Shown here: one piece after another, positions 1 through 5,253 of the stretch
How the letters are laid out: each line of letters starts with the position of its first letter
Position numbering within the stretch: the first letter of the stretch is position 1
Assembly: GCA_050747825.1 (NCBI GenBank)
Contig: JBOGJG010000311.1
Span: forward strand, 1 to 5,253
Origin: JBOGJG01 sp050747825
GTDB taxonomy: Bacteria; Acidobacteriota; UBA6911; RPQK01; JBOGJG01
Reading direction: 5' to 3'
Length of the DNA stretch: 5,253 nt
Position numbers and translations under genes: made by a program
Notes under the pieces: model-generated
The model's database searches: none
What the model was told of the DNA's origin: nothing
Seen by the model: only the letters and a program-made list of their open reading frames with translations

Positions 1-5
1 TCTCA

Positions 6-51
6 ACAGCAAATTAAATGACCGGTTTTTACAGCAAATGAAATGTCCGGT
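6..51. repeat. Pair of 21-bp direct repeats, 25-bp period
   Basis: Two copies at 6-26 and 31-51 agree at 19 of 21 bases. Both start acagcaaat and end ccggt, and they are separated by four bases. Closely spaced direct repeats of about 20 bp are known from the ends of IS21-family insertion sequences, where the transposase binds several terminal repeats. On that basis this may be the end of an element lying mostly to the left of the window. No transposase coding sequence is visible here, so the IS assignment is inference. The repeat itself is seen directly. Confidence 0.6.
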
Positions 52-426
52 CGGTCTTGGTTGAATGAGACGAACCTCCCCATGAGGATCGTTGCAGTAA
101 TAGGGCCTGTGGAAAAGTGTGAAAGGGAAGCTTTTGGCCGTTGTGCACATTTCCATCGGGCCGGCTGTTTTCTTTCTATTAAACAGCAGTGTGTTTTCCA
201 CAAGTCCTTGATTTTCTTAAGCTGCCTCGCTTTGGAGGCAGACAGTAATTTCCCCTTACGGTCCTAGCGGCCCAGAAGATGATGGCTGTAATAGAGGCTG
301 AGAGTCCCATCCAGATGCCGACAGACCAGCACAGGACAACGGGCCATGCTGACAGCCAAAGTCGGACAACCGTGAATATTCAGGTCTCAAAGGAAGTTCT
401 AGCTCAAAGCTTCTGGGGCTTTTTGG
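52..426. other. Gene-poor stretch, possible mobile-element debris
   Basis: No convincing gene was found. The short open frames lack ribosome-binding sites and recognisable protein sequence. Two structures are visible. The first is a 9-bp inverted repeat, tgtggaaaa at 108-116 and ttttccaca at 194-202, 77 bases apart. The second is a compact hairpin, ctgcctc at 222-228 with gaggcag at 235-241 and a 6-base loop. No T-run follows the hairpin, so it is not a good terminator. Base composition is lower in GC than in the genes to the right. Together with the direct repeats at the left edge, this suggests a decayed insertion-sequence flank, but that is inference. Confidence 0.4.
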
Positions 427-503
427 GAAGCCGAGTCGAAAGAATTTTAGCAGAGGACGCGAGCTAAAATCGGTGCTGGTCTATTCGGCGGGCTTCTCTT
501 TTT
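427..503 (+). promoter_or_regulatory. Structured 5' leader of the RRM protein gene
   Basis: A perfect 8-bp stem, attttagc at 444-451 with gctaaaat at 463-470, encloses an 11-base loop. It lies inside a possible outer stem: gaag/cttc at 427-430 and 493-496, then ccga/tcgg at 431-434 and 485-488, with a 4-base bulge. The outer stem is followed by a T-rich run at 497-503. The structure ends about 27 bases before the RRM start codon. It could be an untranslated leader controlling a cold- or growth-regulated RNA-binding protein, an attenuator, or the terminator of an upstream transcript. The pairing is seen in the sequence; the role is inferred. Confidence 0.45.
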
Positions 504-529
504 AAATGCATTAGGATAAAACTTGGTTT

Positions 530-874
530 ATGTCTACCAAACTTTATGTCGGCAATCTGGATTTTCAAACCTCAAGTACGAATCTGCAGGAATTATTCGA
601 ACAAGTCGGGGGCGTTGAATCGGCTACTGTGGTTACAGACCGGGACACGGGGCGTTCCCGCGGCTTCGGCTTTGTGGAAATGTCCTCCAGCGAAGAAGCG
701 CAAAAAGCTATTGCGGAACTGAACGGAAAGGAAGTCAATGGGCGCGCCTTGACGGTCAATGAAGCCAAGCCGCGCACAGAGCGGGGTGGCGGTGGCAGAG
801 GCGGACAGCGTGGCGGAGGGAACCGCGGTGGTGGTTACGGCGGTGGCGGAGGCTCGCGCCGTGACGGATTTTGA
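530..874 (+). CDS. RRM-domain glycine-rich RNA-binding protein
   Basis: This complete 114-aa protein has one RNA-recognition motif followed by an RGG-type tail. RNP2 is LYVGNL (residues 5-10) and RNP1 is RGFGFVEM (44-51). The last RNP1 position is Met where Phe/Tyr is usual, but the two core RNP1 aromatics (F46, F48) and Tyr6 of RNP2 are present. The fold ends near residue 80. Residues 85-108 are almost only Gly and Arg with one Tyr, a low-complexity segment that in relatives binds RNA non-specifically. Such small proteins are found in cyanobacteria, Acidobacteriota and proteobacteria, are cytoplasmic, and are often cold- or stress-regulated RNA chaperones. The ATG at 530 starts directly before the first RRM strand. 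An AGGA at 513-516 lies 13 bases upstream, rather far for a Shine-Dalgarno. A structured leader precedes the gene. The frame stays open after the TGA (see the separate entry). Confidence 0.93.
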   Translation: MSTKLYVGNLDFQTSSTNLQELFEQVGGVESATVVTDRDTGRSRGFGFVEMSSSEEAQKAIAELNGKEVNGRALTVNEAKPRTERGGGGRGGQRGGGNRGGGYGGGGGSRRDGF

Positions 875-1066
875 CCTATGCGACGATACGGTCAACAAGG
901 CGGCCGTGGACGTCCGTCAGGCGGTAACGCTGGCCCTGAGTTAGTTCCACCCGATCATTTTAGGAAACCGCGAGGATCCTGCGGTCGCGTGCAGACGAGA
1001 TACGATCGGGAGCTGGAGCAGGATCGACTGGAGCATCGACTCGAAACAATCCATGCCGTGGCCTGA
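875..1066 (+). other. In-frame open extension beyond the RRM stop codon
   Basis: After the TGA at 872-874 the same frame continues with CCT and an ATG at 878, then stays open to a TGA at 1064-1066. The first residues, MRRYGQQGGRGRPSGG, repeat the Arg/Gly/Tyr composition of the RRM tail. The later part (about residues 25-62) is charged and low in complexity and resembles no family I know. There is no ribosome-binding site before the ATG, so an independent gene is unlikely. It could be the former end of a longer RGG tail cut by a nonsense change, a product of occasional readthrough, or chance. Nothing else coding is seen up to 1089. A weak hairpin, accgc/gcggt at 967-971 and 981-985, has no T-run. 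Confidence 0.35.
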
Positions 1067-1089
1067 GTGCGCATTGCTTGCTACTGGCC

Positions 1090-1708
1090 CTACTCGTGCC
1101 GTAGCGCGGTCATCGGACGACCTTCAGCGCGCGGCGCGCCGGCACATACGAGGCGAGATTCGCCACCAGGCCAAATATCAGGGACACCGCCAGAAACGTG
1201 AGTGGATCGAGTGGTTTGAGGCCGTACAGCATACCCTCGAGATAACCCGTCAGCGCAGCAGCCCCGGAAAGCCCCAGTACAAGCCCTGCAGTGGTCAAAA
1301 GGATGCTCTGACGCAGCACGAGCCCCAGGACATCAGAACGGGAAGCGCCGAGCGCCACGCGGATTCCGATCTCGCGCATACGCTGCGTCAGGGCGTAGGA
1401 CACCACATCGTAGATGCCGACGGCAGCCAGTGCAAGTGCCGCCCCGCCGAAGACAGCCACCAGCACGGCATACAGACGCGGGCGCGATATCGAGTTTGAG
1501 ACAAGCTGTTCCATGGGAGCCACGTTGTAAAGCGCCGCCTGCTCGTCTATCTGGCGGAGGACGCCGCGCACAGAGGAGATGACCGAAGCCGGATGGCCTT
1601 CTGTCCGAACCGCATAGTACTGGAGAAAGCGAAACCCGTAGCTCTGGCCAGTGCCCGCACGGCCTGCCAAAGATCACGTCTTGCGTCTTCAAACCACAAA
1701 AACAACAT
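1090..1708 (-). pseudogene. Internally deleted MacB/FtsX-type ABC permease (ADOP-like)
   Basis: Three pieces on the minus strand each match a part of the family but lie in different frames. (1) An ATG at 1708-1706, nine bases after GAAGGG (1723-1718), opens MLFLWFEDARRDLW, QAVRALARATGF, the usual start of acidobacterial duplicated permeases. (2) From about 1635 the frame changes and reads as the family's C-terminal FtsX-like domain: YYAVRTEG, a hydrophobic segment ending AAVGIY, then REIGIRVALGA, two more hydrophobic segments and PARRALKV. (3) This frame stops at 1110-1112, but one added base near 1117 would give the canonical PMTALRHE ending and a TAG at 1090-1092. Intact members have about 400 or about 800 residues and export macrolide- or peptide-like substrates with a MacB-type ATPase. 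Here the periplasmic core and first membrane helices are gone. It is almost surely non-functional. Confidence 0.85.
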
Positions 1709-1873
1709 AATTATTTTCCCTTCGAGTTCAAGGGCGGATCCAGTTTATACTTATGGGACTGATAAGAGACTATATAGAGCGTCTCAAGAATCTGCGCGAT
1801 GGCCGCTCCCTGACGGTCGCAGCTTGTAATATGACGTTCCATATAACACCGCTCAAAAGTACATAGATAGGCG
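1709..1873. other. Divergent spacer with REP-like hairpin
   Basis: The spacer separates the minus-strand permease remnant from the plus-strand coiled-coil gene. At 1718-1734 a small inverted repeat (ccctt/aaggg, 7-base loop) overlaps the remnant's Shine-Dalgarno. TATACT at 1746-1751 resembles a -10 box, but I see no matching -35. A GC-rich block at about 1792-1816 can fold as gcga/tcgc and ccg/cgg around ctccctga, with a 3-base bulge. It stands out from the AT-rich surroundings and resembles interspersed palindromic repeats I remember from related genomes. That memory cannot be confirmed here. Confidence 0.35.
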
Positions 1874-2140
1874 ATGAAAGAGTCCGAAAAAGAAGAAATC
1901 AAACGACACTTCGATGTAGTTGCTGAGCAGTTGGGCAGCCAGATCCAGTTAATCGCGGAAGGGCAGGACTCTTTGGAGAAGCGAATAACTTCTCTCGAAA
2001 AGCGAATGACTCGCGAATTTGACGAAGTCAAGGCCATGATCAAATTCTCATATGCTCAACTTGATCAGCGGCTAACGACCGCCGAGAGCGATATTGTCGA
2101 TCTTAAGGTCCGGGTGGCGAAGCTGGAGGCGCGGCTTTAG
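1874..2140 (+). CDS. Small coiled-coil protein of unknown function
   Basis: This complete 88-aa protein is highly charged and has no signal peptide or membrane segment, so it is presumably cytoplasmic. Residues 34-59 and 67-88 show an almost perfect 4-3 hydrophobic heptad pattern: L34, I38, L41, M45, V52, M55, then L67, A70, I74, L77, V81, L84, L88. A break near residues 59-66 may be a hinge. The N-terminal segment around HFDVVAEQLGSQIQLIAEG (residues 12-30) resembles short proteins of unknown function in Acidobacteriota and other environmental bacteria, from memory only. The start is fixed by an in-frame TAG at 1868-1870, but the ribosome-binding site is weak (AGG at 1869-1871, too close). 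Codon use and the unbroken heptads support a real gene. It probably forms a helical oligomer. It could be an orphan part of a toxin-antitoxin or phage module, but no partner is nearby. Confidence 0.75.
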   Translation: MKESEKEEIKRHFDVVAEQLGSQIQLIAEGQDSLEKRITSLEKRMTREFDEVKAMIKFSYAQLDQRLTTAESDIVDLKVRVAKLEARL

Positions 2141-2228
2141 AGCGCGGGAGCGGGGCCGTCCTCAGTGGTATTCCTTCAGCTTTTGCACGCAGCGTTCGAT
2201 TCGGCTCAGGACCTCGGGCGAGGGCGGT
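2141..2228. other. Spacer with possible minus-strand protein tail
   Basis: On the minus strand, codons from 2227 to 2162 read PPSPEVLSRIERCVQKLKEYH and then stop (TGA at 2164-2162). Upstream, the frame is closed by a TGA formed at the edge of the tandem repeat (2230-2228). The amphipathic, protein-like composition suggests the last 21 codons of a gene whose body has been lost where the repeat now stands. With so few codons this may be chance. No terminator or clear promoter is seen. Confidence 0.25.
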
Positions 2229-2284
2229 CAATCACCAATCACCAATCACCAATCACCAATCACCAATCACCAATCACCAATCAC
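2229..2284. repeat. Tandem heptanucleotide array, 8 perfect copies
   Basis: The unit caatcac is repeated eight times without a mismatch (56 bp) and is followed by a diverged aaatgcc. It resembles the heptameric short tandem repeats known from cyanobacterial and other environmental genomes. The array ends 13 bases before the nucleotidase start codon, so it occupies the place where a Shine-Dalgarno and part of the promoter would be expected. In the nucleotidase frame it is open and would encode QSPITNH repeats, but no good upstream start codon exists. Perfect identity implies recent slippage or turnover. Confidence 0.97.
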
Positions 2285-2297
2285 AAATGCCTGTATC

Positions 2298-3317
2298 ATG
2301 GAAGCGATGCTCGATCTCTCGAATTTGGAAGTTCAATTCGCCATTCAGGTCGTCCGCGAGGGCGCCGACGTGGCGCGCCAGGTCCGGTCTGAGCTCATGG
2401 AGTCCACCTTGACCAAAGACGACCGCTCGCCTGTGACCGTTGCCGATTTCGCCATCCAGGCGCTGGTCGGCGGACGCCTGGCCCAGGCTTTTCCGAATGA
2501 TCCGCTGGTGGCCGAGGAAACCCCCGAGGCCCTGCGCGCCGAAGACGGCCGGGCGGCTCTGGAAAAGGTCTGCGAATACGTCCGCCGCTTCGCCGAGATC
2601 GCCCACCCCGACCAGGTTTGCGACTGGATCGAACTGGGCGCCGGCACCGGCACCGATCGCTACTGGACCCTGGATCCGATCGATGGAACCAAAGGCTACC
2701 TGCGCGGAGGCCAGTACGCCGTATGTCTGGCTCTGATCGAGGAGGGGCGCGTGCAACTGGGGGTGCTGGGCTGTCCGAATCTCAAGTATACCGATCCTCC
2801 CGAAGTAGAAGGCCCCGGCATGCTGCTGGTGGCCCAGCGAAACAGAGGAGCCTGGACGGCTCCCCTGAACGATGCCGACAATTTCAGCCCTCTCAATGTA
2901 TCGGACCGCACCGATCCGTCGGAAGCCCGCCTGCTCCAGTCCTTCGTCTCAGGGCACACCAACAACAACCAAATGCAAGAGATCATGCAAGTCCTGAAGA
3001 GCAGGAGGGAGCCGTTCCGTCTGGACAGCCAGGCCAAATACGCCCTGTTGGCTGCCGGCCTGGGCGACCTCCTCTTTAAACTCCTCTCCCGGTCCAACTA
3101 CATTCAGAAGATCTGGGACCACGCTCCCGGATCGCTGATCGTCGAAGAAGCCGGAGGCCAGGTCACCGACCTCGAGGGCAAAGAGCTGGACTTCGCCGCC
3201 GGACGCACGCTGGCCCGCAACAATGGAGTACTGGCTTCAAACGGCCATCTTCATGCCGCCGCCCTGGAGGCCTTCCAACAAATCCGAGCGGATCTTGAAG
3301 ACTCATTGGTAGAATGA
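2298..3317 (+). CDS. 3'(2'),5'-bisphosphate nucleotidase (HAL2/SAL1-type, IMPase superfamily)
   Basis: This complete 339-aa protein has a length normal for the HAL2/SAL1 branch. The lithium-sensitive Mg-phosphatase signatures are all present: SPVTVAD (44-50), metal ligand Glu in VAEE (71-74), DPIDGT (126-131) and WDHAPG (273-278, the usual WDxAxG with Asp274). KDDRSPVTVAD and GTGTDRYWTLDPIDGTKG are characteristic of PAP phosphatases rather than plain inositol monophosphatases. The enzyme should hydrolyse 3'-phosphoadenosine 5'-phosphate to AMP and phosphate in the cytoplasm, relieving inhibition of sulfotransferases and RNA-degrading enzymes. The start is uncertain: ATG 2298 has no Shine-Dalgarno, and ATG 2307 has GGAAG only two bases ahead. 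The open frame further upstream runs through the tandem repeat and overlaps the coiled-coil gene, so it was not used. The gene ends four bases before tig, which suggests co-transcription. Confidence 0.93.
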   Translation: MEAMLDLSNLEVQFAIQVVREGADVARQVRSELMESTLTKDDRSPVTVADFAIQALVGGRLAQAFPNDPLVAEETPEALRAEDGRAALEKVCEYVRRFAEIAHPDQVCDWIELGAGTGTDRYWTLDPIDGTKGYLRGGQYAVCLALIEEGRVQLGVLGCPNLKYTDPPEVEGPGMLLVAQRNRGAWTAPLNDADNFSPLNVSDRTDPSEARLLQSFVSGHTNNNQMQEIMQVLKSRREPFRLDSQAKYALLAAGLGDLLFKLLSRSNYIQKIWDHAPGSLIVEEAGGQVTDLEGKELDFAAGRTLARNNGVLASNGHLHAAALEAFQQIRADLEDSLVE

Positions 3318-3321
3318 ATCA

Positions 3322-4650
3322 ATGGAAATCCAGGTCAAGCTCGAGGACATCAGCTCCATCAAGAAGAAGTTAAAAGTAGAGATCCCTGTTGAAGTTGCCC
3401 AGAAGGAATTCAACCAGGTCGTCAGCGAATACAAGAAGTACGCGCGCCTGCCCGGTTTTCGTCCCGGCAAAGCTCCGGCCGAACTGGTGAAACGCCGCTT
3501 TATAAAGGATATCCGTAACGATGTCCTTCAGAAGCTGGTCCCCGAGTCCTACGATCAGGCGGTCAAGCAACAGGGAATGACGCCGCTGGGCCAACCTAAT
3601 CTCGAGAACCTGCAATTCGAAGAGGGACAGCCTCTGGTCTATGAGGCTTTGTTCGAGATTCCTCCCGAGATCTCGCTGCCCGAGTTCAAAGGATTGGAAG
3701 TCAACGCCCTCTCCGCCCTGGTTTCCGAGGAAGACCTGGAGGAGCAGTTGGAGAACTTGAGGCAACAGCACGCGCGTCTCGTATCCGTCCAAGATCGTCC
3801 CGTGCAGGAGGGCGACTTCGCTGTAATCGATCTTCGCGGTGAATACCTGGTGCAGGAAGGCGAGCACGATCACGAACATGAGCCGATCCAGGATGAGAAC
3901 GTCAGCGTCGAGGTCGGCGGCGAGCACACGCATAAGGATTTCAATGAGGCCCTCCTGGGGATGAATATCGCTGAGGAAAAGAGCTTCGAAGTGGAGTACG
4001 CCGGAGATTACCCGGAAAAAAAGCTGGCCGGTCACCGGGTCCATTTCACCGTTCAGGTGACGGACATCAAACAGAAAGAATTGCCCGAGCTGAACGATGA
4101 GTTCGTCAAGGACCTGGGAGCGGAGTTGGAAAATCTGGAACAATTAAAAAATAAGATCCGCGAAACTCTGCTGGCCCGTCGCCAAGACAGCCGTGAGAAC
4201 GACCTGAAGAATAAGCTGATGGACCAATTGGTCGAGCAGTCCAGTTTCGAAGTTCCGGACGTCCTGGTGGAGGACCGCATCGACGATAAAATAAGAGACG
4301 TGGCCTACAACATGGCCGCGCAAGGCGTGGACCCCTCGCGGGTCAACATCGATTGGCGCAAAGTCCGGGCAGACTTGAAGCCCGAGGCTGAAAAGGAGGT
4401 CCGGGCCAGCATGATCCTGGCGGAAATCGCCCAGCAGGAAACCCTCGAGGTCTCAGACGACGATCAAGAGGCTGAATTCCAACGCAGGGCCGATTCTCTG
4501 GAGCAGCCCATTGAAAAGGTCCGCCAGCACTTCCTGCAGGACGATCGGCTGGAAGGGCTGCGCAGCCAAATCCGGCGGCGTAAAGCGCTGGAGCTCGTAT
4601 TTGAGAGTGCAACAATAACTGACGAGGAATTGCAAAAAGCCGAAGAATAA
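3322..4650 (+). CDS. tig: Trigger factor, ribosome-associated chaperone and prolyl isomerase
   Basis: This complete 442-aa protein is close to the usual 430-450. The N-terminal ribosome-binding domain carries the signature GFRPGKAP (45-52), which docks on ribosomal protein L23 at the exit tunnel. An FKBP-type prolyl isomerase domain spans about residues 158-250 (EGDFAVIDLRGEY, GMNIAEEKSFEVEY). The C-terminal helical chaperone arms fill about 255-435 (LPELNDEFVKDLG onward). It binds nascent chains and delays misfolding. The isomerase domain has a histidine-rich loop, EGEHDHEHEP (179-188), and a nearby EHTH (201-204), seen directly and not needed for the family function. The start ATG follows the nucleotidase stop by four bases without a clear Shine-Dalgarno, so translational coupling is likely. 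clpP follows in the same direction, the standard arrangement. Confidence 0.97.
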   Translation: MEIQVKLEDISSIKKKLKVEIPVEVAQKEFNQVVSEYKKYARLPGFRPGKAPAELVKRRFIKDIRNDVLQKLVPESYDQAVKQQGMTPLGQPNLENLQFEEGQPLVYEALFEIPPEISLPEFKGLEVNALSALVSEEDLEEQLENLRQQHARLVSVQDRPVQEGDFAVIDLRGEYLVQEGEHDHEHEPIQDENVSVEVGGEHTHKDFNEALLGMNIAEEKSFEVEYAGDYPEKKLAGHRVHFTVQVTDIKQKELPELNDEFVKDLGAELENLEQLKNKIRETLLARRQDSRENDLKNKLMDQLVEQSSFEVPDVLVEDRIDDKIRDVAYNMAAQGVDPSRVNIDWRKVRADLKPEAEKEVRASMILAEIAQQETLEVSDDDQEAEFQRRADSLEQPIEKVRQHFLQDDRLEGLRSQIRRRKALELVFESATITDEELQKAEE

Positions 4651-4698
4651 AGTGTATACCTTGGCCACTGGCCCAATTAAAGAACTAAGGAAGCAACT
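4651..4698 (+). promoter_or_regulatory. tig-clpP spacer with clpP ribosome-binding site
   Basis: A strong Shine-Dalgarno, AAGGAA at 4687-4692, lies six bases before the clpP ATG and fixes that start. Upstream, ttggcc-act-ggcccaa (4661-4675) could form a short hairpin, but no T-run follows, so there is no evidence that transcription ends between tig and clpP. No clear promoter is seen. Confidence 0.7.
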
Positions 4699-5253
4699 AT
4701 GGCTCTAGTACCGATGGTAGTCGAACAAACCAATCGTGGCGAGCGTGCCTATGACATATACTCGCGTTTGCTCAAAGACAATATCATCTTCATCGGCACG
4801 CCCATCGATGACAGTGTCGCCAATCTGGTGACCGCCCAGCTCCTGTTTCTGGAGGCTGAGGACCCGGATCGGGATATTTCCCTGTACATTAATTCCCCCG
4901 GTGGATCCATCACGGCCGGCCTGGCTATTTACGATACCATCCAGTTTGTGAAAAACGATGTGACCACAATCTGCATCGGCCAGGCAGCTTCCATGGCAGC
5001 TCTTCTACTGGCAGCCGGGACTGCAAACAAGAGGCTGGGCTTGCCCAATGCCAGGATTCTGATCCATCAGCCCATAATATCGGGGCTCTCCGGACAGGCC
5101 ACAGACATTGATATCCATGCCCGGGAAATCCTGCGTATGCGCGAAGCCACCAACAAGATCCTGGCCAAGCACACCGGTCAGAAGCTGGATAGGATCGGGA
5201 AGGACGTGGAGCGCGACTACATCATGGATGCCGTGCAGGCAAAGGACTATGGT
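4699..5253 (+). CDS. clpP: ATP-dependent Clp protease proteolytic subunit (3' end cut by window)
   Basis: The first 185 codons are present. The family has about 195-200, so only the extreme C-terminus is missing. The start MALVPMVVEQTNRGERAYDIYSRLL is typed here in two parts: MALVPMVVEQ and TNRGERAYDIYSRLL, which match ClpP without a long propeptide. The catalytic triad is complete: Ser98 in GQAASMAA, His123 in IHQP, and Asp173 in ERDY. The oxyanion-region motif SPGGSITAG (66-74) is also intact. There is one extra residue after His123 (PIISGLSGQATD) compared with the Bacillus protein as I recall it. ClpP forms a double seven-membered barrel in the cytosol and degrades proteins unfolded by ClpX or ClpA/C. 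clpX usually lies next downstream, which cannot be checked here. The strong Shine-Dalgarno suggests higher translation than tig. Confidence 0.97.
   Translation, partial: MALVPMVVEQTNRGERAYDIYSRLLKDNIIFIGTPIDDSVANLVTAQLLFLEAEDPDRDISLYINSPGGSITAGLAIYDTIQFVKNDVTTICIGQAASMAALLLAAGTANKRLGLPNARILIHQPIISGLSGQATDIDIHAREILRMREATNKILAKHTGQKLDRIGKDVERDYIMDAVQAKDYG

Noticed and set aside
43..267. Plus-strand 74-codon open frame near the left edge
   Set aside because: No ribosome-binding site and no recognisable protein sequence. It spans the inverted-repeat and hairpin structures and is better explained as non-coding debris.
279..467. Plus-strand 62-codon open frame before the RRM gene
   Set aside because: No Shine-Dalgarno, atypical composition, and its stop lies inside the leader hairpin. 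A leader peptide is conceivable but unsupported.
778..856. G-rich tract as a possible G-quadruplex
   Set aside because: The G runs follow directly from glycine codons of the RGG tail and are mostly pairs rather than triplets, so coding alone explains them.
1053..1499. Plus-strand 148-codon open frame
   Set aside because: It is antisense to the clearly homologous permease remnant and has the Gln/Arg/His-rich composition of a shadow frame.
2229..2284. CRISPR-like repeat
   Set aside because: The units are contiguous 7-mers without spacers, so this is a simple tandem repeat.
2094..2297. Upstream extension of the nucleotidase through the tandem repeat
   Set aside because: It would need a TTG start inside the coiled-coil gene and would add 68 low-quality residues, whereas the family starts near ATG 2298.
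4661..4675. Hairpin between tig and clpP as a terminator
   Set aside because: The stem is short, the loop is three bases, and no T-run follows.

Overview
The window looks like chromosomal DNA from a moderately GC-rich Gram-negative-type bacterium, most likely an Acidobacteriota member or a relative. This assignment is inference. It rests on the remains of an acidobacterial-type duplicated permease (ADOP/MacB-FtsX family), the style of the ClpP and trigger-factor sequences, and an RRM glycine-rich RNA-binding protein. No rRNA, tRNA or CRISPR array was seen.

Left third (1-1089). The edge carries a pair of 21-bp near-identical direct repeats, then a gene-poor, AT-richer stretch with short inverted repeats that resembles insertion-sequence debris. 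Next comes a structured leader (hairpin plus outer stem plus T-run) and a complete 114-aa single-RRM protein with an RGG tail (530-874). The reading frame stays open past its TGA for another 62 codons, the first of them again Gly/Arg-rich.

Middle (1090-2297). On the minus strand lies a collapsed permease gene. Its ribosome-binding site, start codon and N-terminal signature are preserved, but they are joined out of frame to the last ~170 codons of the family, and a one-base deletion near the stop removes the canonical end. Divergent from it is a small 88-aa coiled-coil protein of unknown function. It is followed by a short spacer ending in eight perfect copies of a 7-bp tandem repeat.

Right half (2298-5253). 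Three housekeeping genes run in one direction: a HAL2/SAL1-type 3'(2'),5'-bisphosphate nucleotidase, trigger factor (tig) four bases downstream, and clpP (cut by the window edge) behind a strong Shine-Dalgarno. tig-clpP is a classic protein-quality-control pair: trigger factor folds chains leaving the ribosome, and ClpP with its ATPase degrades failures. The tightly attached PAP phosphatase would remove the by-product of sulfate activation and acyl-carrier-protein loading. Its place at the head of this cluster, with a variable-length-prone repeat where its translation signals should be, is the most interesting arrangement here.

I found no convincing wholly new system. The best leads are the heptamer array in front of the nucleotidase, the RNA-binding protein's leader and in-frame tail, and the internally deleted permease.
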